Positions 22,810 to 33,721 of a stretch of DNA of 64,000 bases are shown piece by piece; the stretch's first letter is position 1; each line of letters begins with the position of its first letter. The notes beneath the pieces are model-generated. The model did no database searches. It had not been told where the DNA came from and saw nothing but the letters and a program-made list of their open reading frames with translations. A program made the translations under genes and the position numbers. Source of the DNA: Macrothele yani (taxonomy: Eukaryota; Arthropoda; Arachnida; Araneae; Macrothelidae); NCBI GenBank assembly GCA_039090855.1, contig CM077010.1:44410905-44474904 (forward strand), given 5' to 3'.

Positions 22810-23413
22810 TTAGTAAAATCATGCAATGCATTGATTACGATACGCTTTCCAACATACCAGAAATCATTACTCAACTTATTACTAAAGTTATGAGGATAAT
22901 GGCTGTGGAATAAATCTCGCTCCTGTGATCCTACCTTTGACCCCATTTCGATGATATTAAACAGAATTGGTTCAGTGTACCTCCGGAACAGCATACTAAC
23001 GTTTTGTCGCAATAGAAGCATATGTATTCAAGCTATGAGGATAAAGGCTGTGGAATAAATCTCGCTCCTGTGCCTTGATCTTTGATCTCATTTCGATGAT
23101 ATTCAGGTGAACTGGTTCAGTTCACCTCCGGAACACCATACTAAAGTTTTGTCGCAATCGAAGCTTTTTTACCTAAGTTATGACGCATAAGTGCAACGGA
23201 ATGGATCCGGATCCTATGTCCTGACCTTTGACCCTATTTTCCCCATTTTCAATAGGAAAAAATAGGGTCAAAAGTCCCCAAGTGGTCCCCACCACATACT
23301 AAAGTTTCGTCGAAATCGAACCATTTTTACGGGAGTTATCGTGCCGACGGACACACTGACGGACAGAGCTTGAGCATATACGTTTCTTCAATCTACGGTT
23401 GGAAAGCGTAAAA
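22810..23413 (+). repeat. repeat family E, copy 1 (MITE-like)
   Basis: Starts 'TTAGTAAAATCATGCAATGC', contains two tandem versions of a block of about 170 bp ('GTTATGAGGATAATGGCTGT' and 'GGAATAAATCTCGCTCC'), then a related block with 'GTTATGACGCATAAGTG', and ends 'TACGGTTGGAAAGCGTAA' after a GACGGAC tract. The word TACGCTTTCCAAC near the left (22850) is the reverse complement of GTTGGAAAGCGTA at the right end. Each block carries a 'TGACCTTTGACC'-like word. No coding. Confidence 0.75.
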
Positions 23414-24843
23414 ATAGCATCAAAGACGTTGCTTGAAAATGCAGTTAAGTATTGTAATGTGATTAGTACACGGTAAAAACGTTAGTTAAACCTCCTCACC
23501 TGATTGTTTTAAAAATAAAATGTATTCTTTCGTTTAAAAATATCAAACGGTTAGGAAACAGTCAATTTCGAACATAAATTTAATTCGGTTTCTAAGTACA
23601 AGGATCTAACAAAGTAAGACACGGGAAATTCCTTTGTTACATCGGCTTCCCTCTTTTCTCGGAATATATGCGAAGCGGTTAATAGAGGTAAAGCTGAGTT
23701 TCAGAGAATTGTGGGTCCTCTTTAGAGGCGTTTAATGGGCACTGTGCTCCTTCGAAAGATCTCTTTTGAGAAGCTTTTCAAGCCTTCGAGAGAGACGAAA
23801 GCGGCTTTAATTACGCATAGTGTTTCTTTGGTACTGTTGAAGGGCCGAGCGCTCGCTGCTCAAGGTTACTAACAGCTTAATATTCTTGAAACCTTCTTTT
23901 AAACCGAAAAATAGAGTTTACTCTTCACTTCCAGAGAATCCTTGATATGCTCTCCTTGATAATGATGTACGACACAATTCGAAAATACCATTGTATTAGT
24001 GTTTTCTTCCTGGTTTTAATGTTTCGTGCGGTTAAAGATGTCAATGCAGTTGTTAAAAAATCTGTTCACCAAGAAAGCGATCTGGAGGTAAGAAAAATGA
24101 GATGGTTTGTGAAAAAAAAATCGTTGAAGACCTTTCTTCTTTTCTGCCTTTTAGCTTACGTAAGACTAATGTTTGATACTATTACAATAGATGCATCTAC
24201 AATAGACAATAATTGCATCTACAATAAACAATAATTGTATCTACTATATTACATAGACGCATCTGCAATAAACTTGCAGATCTAACTGATCGGAGCACTT
24301 GGAACTCAACCAAGTCTGACGGCGATTTTTTAGATTTGATTATGATTATACAGTATAATAGAACTAGGCAGAGGCGTGCTGTGTTGGTGACGGACTCGCG
24401 AAAGCTTTTTTCTTGCAAAGTCCAGGAATCTCAGAAAAATTATGCATTATCAGTTTTAAAGTTAAATAAGCTTTCTTTTTATAAAAAAGTGTTTTTTTAA
24501 ATAAAAAAATAATTATCATCATGCTCTTTATACCAATTCAGTGGAAACATAATTTGCGTTGCCACGTGCTTCCACAAAAATCCAGATGTTGAGGGTGTAT
24601 CAAGTATTCCATGAAAAGAATCTTGAGAACTCAATGCCAACACATCGATTCGTAGGTAAATTTTTGCGACGATTAAAAAGTCTCAAAGCTCTGCTAAAAG
24701 ACTTCGTACTGTTCTGTCTTTACTGTATTAGGAACCTATTCCACAAACTGTTCCCGCAGTGTCTGCAGGAAGCAGAAGTGCAAAGACAAAAATTAGTCGT
24801 GAGCAGTTCTTCTCTTACAAACATTTTACATTCCGATAAAATC
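23414..24843. other. unannotated; two unrecognised open frames
   Basis: Contains open frames at 23947-24234 (plus, hydrophobic N-terminal third, then basic) and 24559-24849 (plus, basic, runs into family E). Neither resembles a family I know, and the second overlaps a repeat, so both are probably chance. A short tandem word '(T)GCATCTACAATA' recurs four times at 24187-24270. Confidence 0.3.
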
Positions 24844-25262
24844 GGTTAGTAAAATCATACAATGCATTGATTGTGATATGCTTTACAACATACCAGAAAT
24901 CATTATTCAAGTTATGAGGATAATGGTTGTGGAATAAATCTCACTCCTTTGCCCTGACCTTTGATCCCATTTTGATGATATTAAACAGAATTGGTTCCAA
25001 AACAACATAATGAAGTTTTGTCGCAATCGAAGCATTTTTACATAAGTTATGACGCGATGAAATTGATCCCCTTCTATGTCCTGCCCTTTGACCCCATTTC
25101 GCCCATTTTCAACAGGGTTTGTCCCCAGGTTGTTCCCTACCCCATTCTAAAATTTCATTGAAATCGAACTATCTTTACGCGAGTTATCGCGGACAGACGG
25201 ACAGACAAACGGACAAGGCTGGAGCATATACGCTTGTTCAACCTACGGTTGGAAAGCGTGAA
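24844..25262 (+). repeat. repeat family E, copy 2
   Basis: Same order as copy 1: 'TTAGTAAAATCATACAATGC', 'GTTATGAGGATAATGG', 'GTTATGACGC', a CGGACAGACGGACAGAC-rich stretch and the end 'CTACGGTTGGAAAGCGT'. It has one rather than two of the internal blocks. Confidence 0.75.
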
Positions 25263-25374
25263 AAAAGGGGTTAAGTTTTTCTAACTACTTCATGAAGAAA
25301 TGGAAATTTGTATTTGGATAATGTGCTCAGAATTGATGTGGAACTGATAATATTAGCTGACATTATCTTCAGTG

Positions 25375-25780
25375 GTCATTCCATTGGACTGGGACAATAC
25401 ACCGTCATTATTGCCGATACTGGAACCAAGAGAATCTTCATTGGATAGAAAAGACAAGTGTTGAAAATGATTTGCGAGTCATGGTTTGGTATGCAAAGAA
25501 ATTTTGAACTGCATTGACGAAACTCATGTTCAAAATGATTTGAAGGTGGTGGTGTGATATTCGTGGTGAGTTACAGACAAAACTCTACTTTTAGAAAGAT
25601 AATAATACATGTGAGAGCTATATCGCAATGCTACAAGAGGTTTCAGCTCTTAATTTGAATGATACACCTTTAGTACGTTAATTTCAGAAAAATATTGTTC
25701 CAACAAGATGAGGCGCCAACGCATTTTGCGACTACTGTACGAAATTGGTTGAGTGAAGAGATACTTTCTGCGTGAATTCC
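25375..25780 (+). pseudogene. relic of IS630/mariner-like transposase
   Basis: Decayed remains of the same broad transposase group as T10/T11. In shifting frames one can read 'HYCRYWNQENLHWI', 'ENDLRVMVWYAKK' and, near 25690-25770, 'FQQDEAPTHFATTVRNWL', which is the second catalytic block of that group (normally QQDGAPPH). Several stops and frameshifts; no ends recognised. The downstream edge is occupied by two perfect hairpins. Confidence 0.65.
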
Positions 25781-25783
25781 CAG

Positions 25784-25827
25784 TGGCATCATGACTGAAT
25801 TACCCAAATAATTCAGTCATGATGCCA
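25784..25827. repeat. perfect fold-back, 19-bp arms, 6-nt loop
   Basis: 'TGGCATCATGACTGAATTA' then CCCAAA then its exact reverse complement. Confidence 0.95.
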
Positions 25828-25882
25828 GTAACTGAATTACTTGGAACGTGATGCGACTGACTGAATGCCACTGACTGCATTA

Positions 25883-25931
25883 CAGTTAGGAACGTAGGAC
25901 TACACCGAGTGTAGTCCTACGTTCCAAACTG
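25883..25931. repeat. fold-back, 17-bp perfect arms, 3-nt loop
   Basis: 'GGAACGTAGGACTACAC', loop CGA, then the exact reverse complement; pairing extends outward another six bases with one mismatch. Confidence 0.95.
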
Positions 25932-25956
25932 ACAGCTCAACCAGAACTGAGCCTAT

Positions 25957-26170
25957 CTTTTTTTTTTTCTTGGTTGGTGGTTTAACGACCACCGTGAGCA
26001 ACTCAATGGGCGATAAGCAGTTGCCCGTCCGTATTTAGGTTCCAAGGAAGGGAGATACCCAGTGCCGTAAGACAAACACAACATTCATGCCTCACTGGGA
26101 GTCGAACCCGGACCCAACTCGGACGAAAGATCATAAGCCAGCGCTTAGGCCACTGCGCGACCGGGGCAGC
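25957..26170 (-). mobile_element. SINE-A copy
   Basis: Poly-T then 'GGTTTAACGACCACCGTGAG' through to 'GCGCGACCGGGGCAGC'; small deletion in the 'AATTTAGGGTCACTGG' part. Head and pol III boxes are on the minus strand. Confidence 0.9.
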
Positions 26171-27033
26171 AACTTCATGTTTCTAACATTCTTCTCCAGA
26201 TACATGTTGGAGATTTATTTGGTTCGCAGTTTTGCAAATACCGTACCTCAAAATGTGAAAAGGGACAAATCATGGAGAGCTTTATATGTGCGATATCTCA
26301 TTCATTAATTAATAATGATCCTTTGTTTGAATTTGCAAGATGTGCTTGATCTCAGGATTAAGACCTCGTGTTCCAGCAAATTGTAATCTAATTCCCCTCA
26401 TAATATTATAAATTTTAATCGCGTACACACTTGTTGTTACCAGAATGCAGTTATCGAGTAATAGGAGCCATCTATTCCCGAAGCTTAGAAAAGTTCGGTT
26501 TTATTACCATCATTAAAACCAAGATACCCACGCCCTTTCCCGATCCTTTATTCCTCTCTTAGGTGGTGCTCAGCTTACCTGACGAAATGCATTTACAATT
26601 CCGAGCTCAATCGTTTTTGATCTTTGTCCTCGCCTTTTGACACCAGGTGTTACGTTGCAGAAAATAAAAGCCTGGAGACTATGTTGAATTGCTTTTTTTT
26701 TTTTTGTGTGATTGAAGCTGTAATAGCCCAGAAGACAGCCCCACCCTTCGCGTGTTGGGAAGTCGTCTGGATGCTTGATGAAGTCGACGCGTGATTTCCC
26801 TGGGTTGTAAGGCGTCGTCGTTCCCGCAAATACTTCTGCATGTGGAGCCCTGCCTATCGACACACAATATATACTACCGACAAATTACACATACAAAAAA
26901 TGTAATAATTCCAAAGTCTCAAATGCATAAGTAATGTACTCTTTCGTGTGGACGATCGTGCGATATTATTATTTCATTACACGTAGGTTGAAATCCAAAT
27001 ATATATTGGCAAATCCGAAAACATTCTAAATAT
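26171..27033. other. unannotated; one GC-richer open frame at 26570-26863 (-)
   Basis: The minus-strand open frame 26570-26863 (97 codons) is less AT-rich than its surroundings for its first half ('AEVFAGTTTPYNPGKSRVDF', 'DFPTREGWGCLLGYYSF'), then passes through an A-run. I do not recognise a family. It could be a fragment of an exon or an unrecognised repeat; the poly-A inside argues against a working gene. Confidence 0.25.
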
Positions 27034-27157
27034 GATATTTTATAGCTATCGATATTATGATATCTTATAGCTATCGATATTATGATATCTTATAGCTATC
27101 GATATTATGATATCTTATAGCTATCGATATTACGATATTTTATAGCTATCGATATTT
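27034..27157. repeat. 25-bp tandem array with five TATCGATA palindromes
   Basis: Five units of exactly 25 bp, 'ATAGCTATCGATATTATGAT' plus ATCTT. TATCGATA occurs at 27047, 27072, 27097, 27122 and 27147. The word is identical to the DRE element bound by DREF at insect promoters of growth and replication genes (known family knowledge); whether it acts here is unknown. Confidence 0.9.
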
Positions 27158-27479
27158 CCTCCTCCTTTACGATGCTTGATAAACTAGCAAACAGCTTTTT
27201 TTAAGTAAACGTATGTTCTTGAACTTTTACTAATCGAAACAACAACTCCTAGGATGTACGACGATTGCAGTTGCTCCCTTTCGCTTTATCTATCGCATTA
27301 ATCGTGCCATAATGTAAGGCCCAACGAAATGATTTGAAAATAATCATTAAAAGTAAACGTTATATTTTACACAGGGTTCTATAGATTCCGAAATGTCTCG
27401 AAAACTATAAGGAGTTCCCATATGAAATTTTAAGATAACGCATTATTTAATATGCTCTTTCATATTACAAGGGGAATCC
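27158..27479. other. unannotated sequence
   Basis: No recognised feature between the TATCGATA array and Mar4. Confidence 0.35.
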
Positions 27480-27579
27480 TGAACGTAATGCCACACCCTA
27501 TGAAACTTTGAAGTGATTTTAATGAAACTGCACTGGCATGTACTATGATATGTTACTAATGTAGGAACACATATTTTTT

Positions 27580-28560
27580 TCAGAATCAGAAATAAATCAG
27601 CGAGCCGTAATTGAATTCCTGGAAAAAGAAGGATGTGAGTTTGCAGAAATCCACAGAAGACTCCTGGCGGTGTATGGAGCTGCCACAGTCGATATCACTA
27701 ATTTTCGAAGATGGATGAAGAGGTTTCGAAAGAAAGAAAGTTCAGTTTCGGACAAACCATGGAGTGGAAGACCCGCAACTGCAGTAACAGATGCCAACAG
27801 GCAACGAATGAAATACCTCATAGCAGTTCATCGTCGTGTCACCATCCAGGAGTTGTGTGAAGCAATGCATTGTGGTCATAGTGCTATGGAAACATTAGTT
27901 AGGGATCTGGGCTACAAAAAAAAATTTATTCAAGATGGATCCCCAAGAAACCTAACCCGGAAGCAATGCGAGCAATGGGTGGACATATGCAGGAACCTTT
28001 CGGACTGTTATGAGAGGGAGAGTGAGGTGTTTTTCTCCAATGTTCTGACGGGGATGTAGCATGGGTGTTTTTTTATAACCCGGAAACAAAACGTGCGTCA
28101 ATGAAATAGCACGCACACTTTCACCTGGACAGAAAAAGGTGAAAACAATTCGTTTTTGCAGGTAACGTGATGGTGACAATTTTATGGGACACATATGGTG
28201 TGATTTTGACAGCTTTCCTTGAAAGGGGTGCAACAATAAACAGTGTTCACTATGTGCAGACGTTGAAGAAGCTAAAAGATGCTATCAGAAGGGAAAGACG
28301 TGACATTCTACTTCATAGCGTTGTTTTACACCATGATAACGCACCTCCCCACACATCAATGAAGACTTCGCAGGCTATTTGCCAAAATGGGGTGGACGGT
28401 GATACCCAAACCCCCTACAGTCCTGATTTGGCTCCCTCAGACATTTTCCTGTTTTCCCCTTTGAAGAACAGCCAAAGAATATCTAACGAGAAGAAGTTAA
28501 GGCTCAGCGAGACGTAACTAGCGCAGGCATATCTTCAGGGAAAACTTGCAGTGCGCAGAA
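27580..28560 (+). pseudogene. mariner transposase pseudogene (Mar4)
   Basis: N-terminal helix-turn-helix 'EFLEKEGCEFAEIHRRLLAV' region, 'FRRWMKRFRKK', 'WSGRPATAV', 'RRVTIQELCEAMHC' are in one frame to 28059. A frameshift occurs at the first catalytic block: shifted, it reads 'TGDVAWVFFYNPETKR', so the Asp is present but the usual Glu is Val. After an in-frame stop the frame at 28167 continues 'MVTILWDTYGVIL', 'LHHDNAPPHTS' and 'SPDLAPSDIFLFSPLK'. All three catalytic Asp codons survive although the gene is broken. No start Met is visible; the segment is preceded by TTTTTTTCAG. The left end may be near 27470 but inverted repeats were not confirmed. Confidence 0.8.
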
Positions 28561-29540
28561 GCCAACATACAGGCTGATCGGCTGATGCCGGAGCAGACTG
28601 CGCATGCGTATTTCTGTTGACTTTAGTTCTTTGGGTAAAGAACAGTCAGCCATCACCGAGCTACTCAGACTCACAGCACCTGATTGTAACCTTCTCGGTA
28701 GCATAATCACTTCGCAAATCGGATATGTTAGTTCCGTTACGTCAACCGGGTTAAAAAGGCTTTTATTTGTTCTTCAGTTTTTCAGAAATATTTTCCGTAA
28801 TGCCAAATACTAGGGAATGTCTGCATTTTGTACGGATCCTTAGGCCTAACTGTAATATTTGCTGAAATTTAATTTAAATAATAATACTAATGTTGTTGCA
28901 TATTTTTCTCACCAAAATAAGGGATGGGCGGGGTATCAGAAAACAGCAACAACAACAAAAAAACTGCTCTAAGCAAATAGTCATCAGATCGAAGGAAACC
29001 ATTGTGGATCAAAGAAAATTTCACTGCCGTAGTCCCCCTAACGTGTTTTGCTCCTGAATGTTAACTTTCCCGCATAGCATATTATCTCTTAAAATGTGGT
29101 GGCGCTGTTGTCGCCTGTTTTACGTTATCTCTCTATGAGAGTTGACCTTCTTTAAGCGTTAGATATTCTTTGGAACACCCTTCGTGGGGAACGTTTCGAC
29201 GATGTGACAGCTGGCTATGAACTCATGGGTGAATCGATAGCCTCAGGAATTTTTCCAAAATTGATTTTACCAATGGGATCAAAGATGGCGGAAATGTATA
29301 GAAAATGATATACAATACTTTGAATAGGCTAGCATTATTAACAGTATGTCCAAATATTTTGCCACTAAGTTTTACATTACCACAAATAAAAATCTTATGA
29401 AGGACGATGCATTACTTTCAGGCTGCTCTTTGTATATGTACGAATTAAGAAAAACTTAGTATTAGATAAGGAGCAAGAAGCAAGTAATCATACCTGGCCC
29501 CGAGGAATGCTTAAAACGAAATAACCGAAGGGATCCCAAA
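28561..29540. other. unannotated sequence
   Basis: Mar4 3' remnants may continue for a short way; beyond that no feature is recognised. Confidence 0.3.
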
Positions 29541-29678
29541 ATGGGGTGTAGTCACCCTTTATAGCAAAAAAAAAACACTTCAGAGCGACATTTCGTGCTC
29601 ATAATGCAATTGCGCAACTGTCCGGGCAATAACGACCATTGCTTCACCAAAGCGCTTCGAAGCTCCTGCAGGTTTTCG

Positions 29679-29727
29679 AAAGGGGATAGAAGTACTGCAA
29701 CACCGTTGCAGTACTTCTATCCCCTTT
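29679..29727. repeat. perfect fold-back, 23-bp arms, 3-nt loop
   Basis: 'AAAGGGGATAGAAGTACTGC' plus AAC, loop ACC, then the exact reverse complement. It lies inside T4 exactly where the third catalytic block is missing. Confidence 0.97.
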
Positions 29728-29765
29728 AGAGGAACGAGCATTTTAGAGGAACGAGCACAGGCCGC

Positions 29766-29978
29766 TTCGGCGCGACGGTGACGCAGTGGTCTAGCGATGG
29801 CTTCCTGATCATTCGTCCGAGATGGGTCCGGTTTCGAATCCCGGTGAGGCATGGATGTTTTGTTTGTCTTACGGCCGGGCTCTCTCCTTTCCCTGGAACT
29901 AGAGACCCTAAATTAGGGACAGGTGAGTGTTTATAGCCCATCGAGTTACTCATGGTGGTCGTTAAACATTCAATAAAA
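29766..29978 (+). mobile_element. SINE-A copy inside T4
   Basis: Head 'GACGCAGTGGTCTAGCGATG', B box 'GGTTTCGAATCCC', tail 'GGTCGTTAAACATTC' and A-rich end. Diverged from the consensus, so an older insertion. Confidence 0.85.
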
Positions 29979-30526
29979 GTAAAAATGAAAAAAGAGGCGA
30001 CTTCATACGTTTTGGTTGTGCTCTCAAGATATTGATCAACAATTCTGGCTTGGTGAGGACGTGCATTTTCGTCCTGTTGCATAAAGCGCTCGCTAATGGC
30101 TCCTACCTAATGCTTAAGAGAGCGTTCTACAGTCTTATAATTATAAATCTGAGCACTAATCGAACCGGTTTGATGAACGTTGATATCCGTGCGGCCGCTG
30201 AAAGATATGTCTGTAAGCACCATCCCACGACAACCAACATAAGTGTAGACGTTTAAAAGGGTGATGAAGTGTCTCTGGTTCTCTCTAGATAAGTCTTTGT
30301 CTGCAGTTATTCTGGAGCGAAAATCTGGACTCATCCATAAAGAGAACAGATATCTATTGATCATCAGTCCAGTTGATATGACTACGATACCAATCGACAC
30401 GTTTTCTTCATGACCAGAGGTGAAGGCGATGGAGATCATTGGTGTCCTAACTTATATAAAGACCATATTCATAAAGCCTCTCGCGCGCCGTGGAACAAGA
30501 TACCATGTTTTATGTTGCTACCATAA

Positions 30527-31700
30527 TACACTGCCTGACAGAGAAATGCTACACCACGAAAACATGAACGCAGCGCCCTGCAAATTGTAGGGTGGGTGCA
30601 CACATACAATGTATGCAAATGATTGCATTTGCAGGCCAATCGCAGGAATGGCGAGCGGGATATAAGCTGTCAACCAGCACGGTAGGCCATCAGTCGAGAC
30701 GTCGTCACGGCCGCGAGAAGTGAGTAGTTCTGCTGTAAATGTGTCTGGAGAAAAAACAAGGGGTTCCAATGCCGTTAAGACGCAGTCGTACGCGATTTCG
30801 TCAAACGGATGAGTTTACGAAAGGTGCCATCGTAGGCCTTCGTACAGCCGGATGGTCCTTGCGTCGTATTGCGGAAGAAACGCAACGTGATACCACAACC
30901 GTCGGTCGCATTTGGCGACAGTGGTCTATGCAACGTCGTAGGGAGACAGGAGCACGTAGACGGACGTCCAAGCGCAACGAGCGACATTTTGCGGAGTGTA
31001 CGGAGAGACTTGGATGTTCCAATATCGACGCGGACAGTGTCGCGTTGATTGGCTACGTCTTTTTTGCTGTTCAGCTGTCCTTTGCGAATGCTACCCTTAA
31101 CAGCGAGACATAACCCCCATCGCTTGACGTGGTGCCGCTCCAGAGCTGCGTGGGGTGCCGAATGGAGCAGTGTGGTGTTCAGCAACGAATCGCGGTTCTG
31201 TCTCACCACGAATGATCGCCGTGTAAGAGTCTGGAGGCGACGTGGCCAACGAGCGGATTCATCCGCCATTTTGGAGCGCCACAAGGCCCGGCAACGTGGA
31301 ATCGTGGTGTGGAGTGCTATCAGCTCCAACAGCCGCTCATCGTTGGTACGCATTACAGCACATTGACAACATACCGCTATGTTGATGAGGTGCTGCGGCC
31401 TGTTGCACTTCCGTATCTGCAGGGCATCGCAAACGCGATTTTTTAATAGGATAACGCCCGGCCGCATACCGCTCGATCAGCCTGAATGCTTTACACAATG
31501 TGTGGATGATTCAGTGTCCAGCACAGTCCCCTGACCTCTCGCCCATCTTTTGGACACTACTGGACGTTGGTTGAGTAACCTACCGCACCCGCGAAATTAA
31601 GTTGAACTCTGGACTCGGATCAATACCACATGGTCCACGATACCCCATGACTCAATTTGGACTCTCATTGCCGCGATACCATGTCGGATTCAACGCTGTA
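30527..31700 (+). mobile_element. Tc1-like element T5
   Basis: Approximate extent around the transposase described next. The limits are uncertain because no clear inverted repeat pair was identified; the GC-rich, uniform composition from about 30560 to 31640 guides the span. Confidence 0.5.
30769..31570 (+). pseudogene. Tc1-like transposase pseudogene (T5)
   Basis: Start 'MPLRRSRTRFRQTDEF'. Helix-turn-helix 'VGLRTAGWSLRRIAEETQRD' is followed by 'VGRIWRQW'. A frameshift near 31045 moves to 'HNPHRLTWCRSRAAW' and the first catalytic block 'VVFSNESRFCL' (Asp is Asn). Further on, in another frame, 'YRYVDEVLRPVALPYL' and 'DNARPHTAR' preceded by two stop codons. The third block reads 'SPDLSPIFW', so the Glu-His is deleted. 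Base composition is noticeably GC-richer than the surroundings. Related by its tail and linker to the host relic T6. Confidence 0.82.
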
Positions 31701-32298
31701 TCACCCAAAATGGGGGCCACACTACTTTTTGATCACCATGTATATTCGGCCACTGGAGCCTCGTCTGTATGTGACAATTAATCATCATTTGTTCAGGACC
31801 TACTTGGCTATCTGTGTTTGCAGTTTGGTCTGTTTTCGAGCATTCCTTCATGGTGTAGCATTTTCTCTATCAAGTAGTACATCTTCAGTGGAGTCCTGTA
31901 GAAGTCATTCTTCTTCGAAAATGTTGCTGCCTGTAACGGATTTTTCTTGAAACTGCTGCCTCGGGCTTCTGTTACTGGACTTTCTCAACGACGTATTTGT
32001 CCTTTGGAATAGGACCCAAAGCCGATGGAGTGCGAAACGATTCATAGTGTGCCACCTAACTACATCGATTTGAGGCTAGCTAGGATTCTATCCCTTCGTA
32101 TAGCTCTCAACCTTAGTCCTTTTCCTAAATGAATCTAAACAATATCAGCATAGCAGTGAAATGTAAACTTTGAAATCAAGGTGCTGTACTTGCAATCCAG
32201 AAGAGGAATGACGGACAGCTCTCAAGTACTCCCCTTTTGACCTAAGGCTGATTTACATATTCAGAAGGATGTTTTTATTGATTTGTTTACCATATCTG
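31701..32298. other. unannotated sequence
   Basis: No recognised gene; the first part may be T5 3' untranslated sequence. Confidence 0.3.
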
Positions 32299-32310
32299 AA
32301 ATCTCCGTGT

Positions 32311-32538
32311 TTTTTTTTTTTTTTTTTTGATTGGAGGTTTAACGACCACCGTGAGCAACTCAATGGGTTATAAGCAGTCGCCCGTCCCTAATTTAGGGTC
32401 ACTGGTTCCAGGGAAGGGAGAGAGCTAGTGCCGTAAGACAAACACAACATCCATGCCTGACCGGGATTCGAACCCGGACCCTTTACGGACGAATGATCAT
32501 AGGCCAGCGCCTTAGACCACTGCGCCACCGGGGCGGCC
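32311..32538 (-). mobile_element. SINE-A copy with perfect 12-bp target duplication
   Basis: AAATCTCCGTGT flanks the element at 32299-32310 and 32539-32550. It carries an 18-nt terminal A-run (T-run on plus), intact A and B boxes on the minus strand and a nearly consensus body, indicating a recent insertion. Confidence 0.96.
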
Positions 32539-33029
32539 AAATCTCCGTGTTAACATATCTATATTATGTTTGGTTTATCCGCTTTCGCTGTGGAACGTTT
32601 ACAGAAACTCCAAAACTTCACGTTGTTTTTTAATATATGGAAATCAGTGCGCATCGTTAGAAATGAGGGTGGGTAACCAAGGGGTGTATTTTAAGTTGAG
32701 AACCAAATTCCTGCAGAGCTCTTAGAGCGGTTGAGTGGGTAGTTGACTGTCAAACCTTAACCGGGTACTACACTTCGCTAAATGACCCAACTAAATGCAT
32801 TCAAGAGGACTTCAAGGGGAAATCTACCCTATTGTTAACTCGTTCCATACACATTTTCTTAGAAAATATAACGTTCTGGTGCTCAAATGTTTTATTGTAA
32901 ATAAGTTTAGTTCTTTGCTAATAAATGACCCAGCTATGATTTCGAAGAATTTATCAAATTGTTTTTTTTTTTTTTTTTATCTCCGTCGGTGCCAAATCGG
33001 AATATTTCCCAACTGATATAAATCGAATT

Positions 33030-33180
33030 TTAAGTAAAGCATACTGGAAAATTGTTCGAAATCGTAGGTGGTGCCCCATCTACGCTTTCATATTAGCTAA
33101 GGATTTTATTTAAGTAAAGCATACTGGAAAATTGTTCGAAATCGTAGGTGGGGTATATATTAGCTAAGGACTTTATTTAT
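33030..33180. repeat. direct duplication of about 70-85 bp
   Basis: 'TTAAGTAAAGCATACTGGAA' and the following 35 bases occur at about 33030 and 33112; the second copy has lost some 20 bp before 'TATTAGCTAAGGA'. Confidence 0.9.
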
Positions 33181-33344
33181 TCGTGCTCAAAGGTTTGTAG
33201 AGGAGAACGAAATAGTCTTTCAGGAAATGTGCATACAACGAATTAACACATTACACTTATAAGATAAATCTTACTATTAGGCTCCTTAAGAAAAGAGAAG
33301 TAGACTGATTTGCAATCATAAGCCAGTGTGATCTTCTATTTAAC

Positions 33345-33655
33345 ACAATGCTCGGCCGCATTTCGCTGCTGCAACACCTTCCCGTCGATGGCATCGACCC
33401 ACTGTCTGAAGAAGCTGATCCTAGTGTTTTTGTTTTTGCTAGATAAGCAGAATGACGTCACGGAAGTCGGCCACGAAGCTTAGCACTGGCGAAAACCGTC
33501 GAATCCTGCTTTGCACTGCTCTCCAAAAATGCTCAAAGGGATTTAGGCCGGGAGAATTCGGAGACTAAGGGAGACCACGAAGTACTTGCATACAATCCAC
33601 AAACCATTTCTGAGCAATGCGGCGGGCCTACGTGGAATGCACGAGAAGAACGTCG
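33345..33655 (-). pseudogene. Tc1-like C-terminal relic
   Basis: Read on the minus strand in one frame: 'ARRIAQKWFVDCMQVLRGLP', stop, then 'SPNSPGLNPFEHFWRAVQSR' and, near the end, 'LLQTVGRCHRREGVAAAK'. This is the third catalytic block (NPFEHFW, Glu present) and C-terminus of a Tc1-like transposase. The rest is absent; the plus-strand mariner Mar5 begins just beyond, so the relic was truncated by, or joined to, Mar5. Confidence 0.7.
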
Positions 33656-33721
33656 CCCAGTTCGCACATACTCAAATTGCGTTATCAAGTGAGAATACAA
33701 TGGACGTCGATAACAGCGCTC

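Larger units (their letters stand above)
29540..30460 (-). pseudogene. Tc1-like relic T4, interrupted by SINE-A
   Basis: Reading right to left: 'INWTDDQ', first catalytic block 'VLFMDESRFSLQ' (about 30315-30350) and 'CRQRLIWREPETLHH' are followed after frameshifts by 'FSGRTDINVHQTGSISAQI', second block 'MQQDENARPHQARIVDQYL' (about 30025-30082). SINE-A (29766-29978) then intervenes, followed on the far side by the C-terminal part 'LQELRSALVKQWSLLPGQL' and 'AIKGDYTPF'. The segment with the third catalytic Glu is missing and replaced by a perfect hairpin. The N-terminal DNA-binding part is not seen. Confidence 0.75.

Noticed and set aside
27560..27600. TTACTAAT ... TTTTTTTCAG before the Mar4 coding region, suggesting capture of a transposase exon
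   Set aside because: The downstream frame is broken by a frameshift at the first catalytic block and by a stop; the signal is most simply chance in AT-rich DNA.
30775..31467. 230-codon minus-strand open frame
   Set aside because: It is the antisense shadow of the GC-rich T5 transposase, whose plus-strand motifs are clear.
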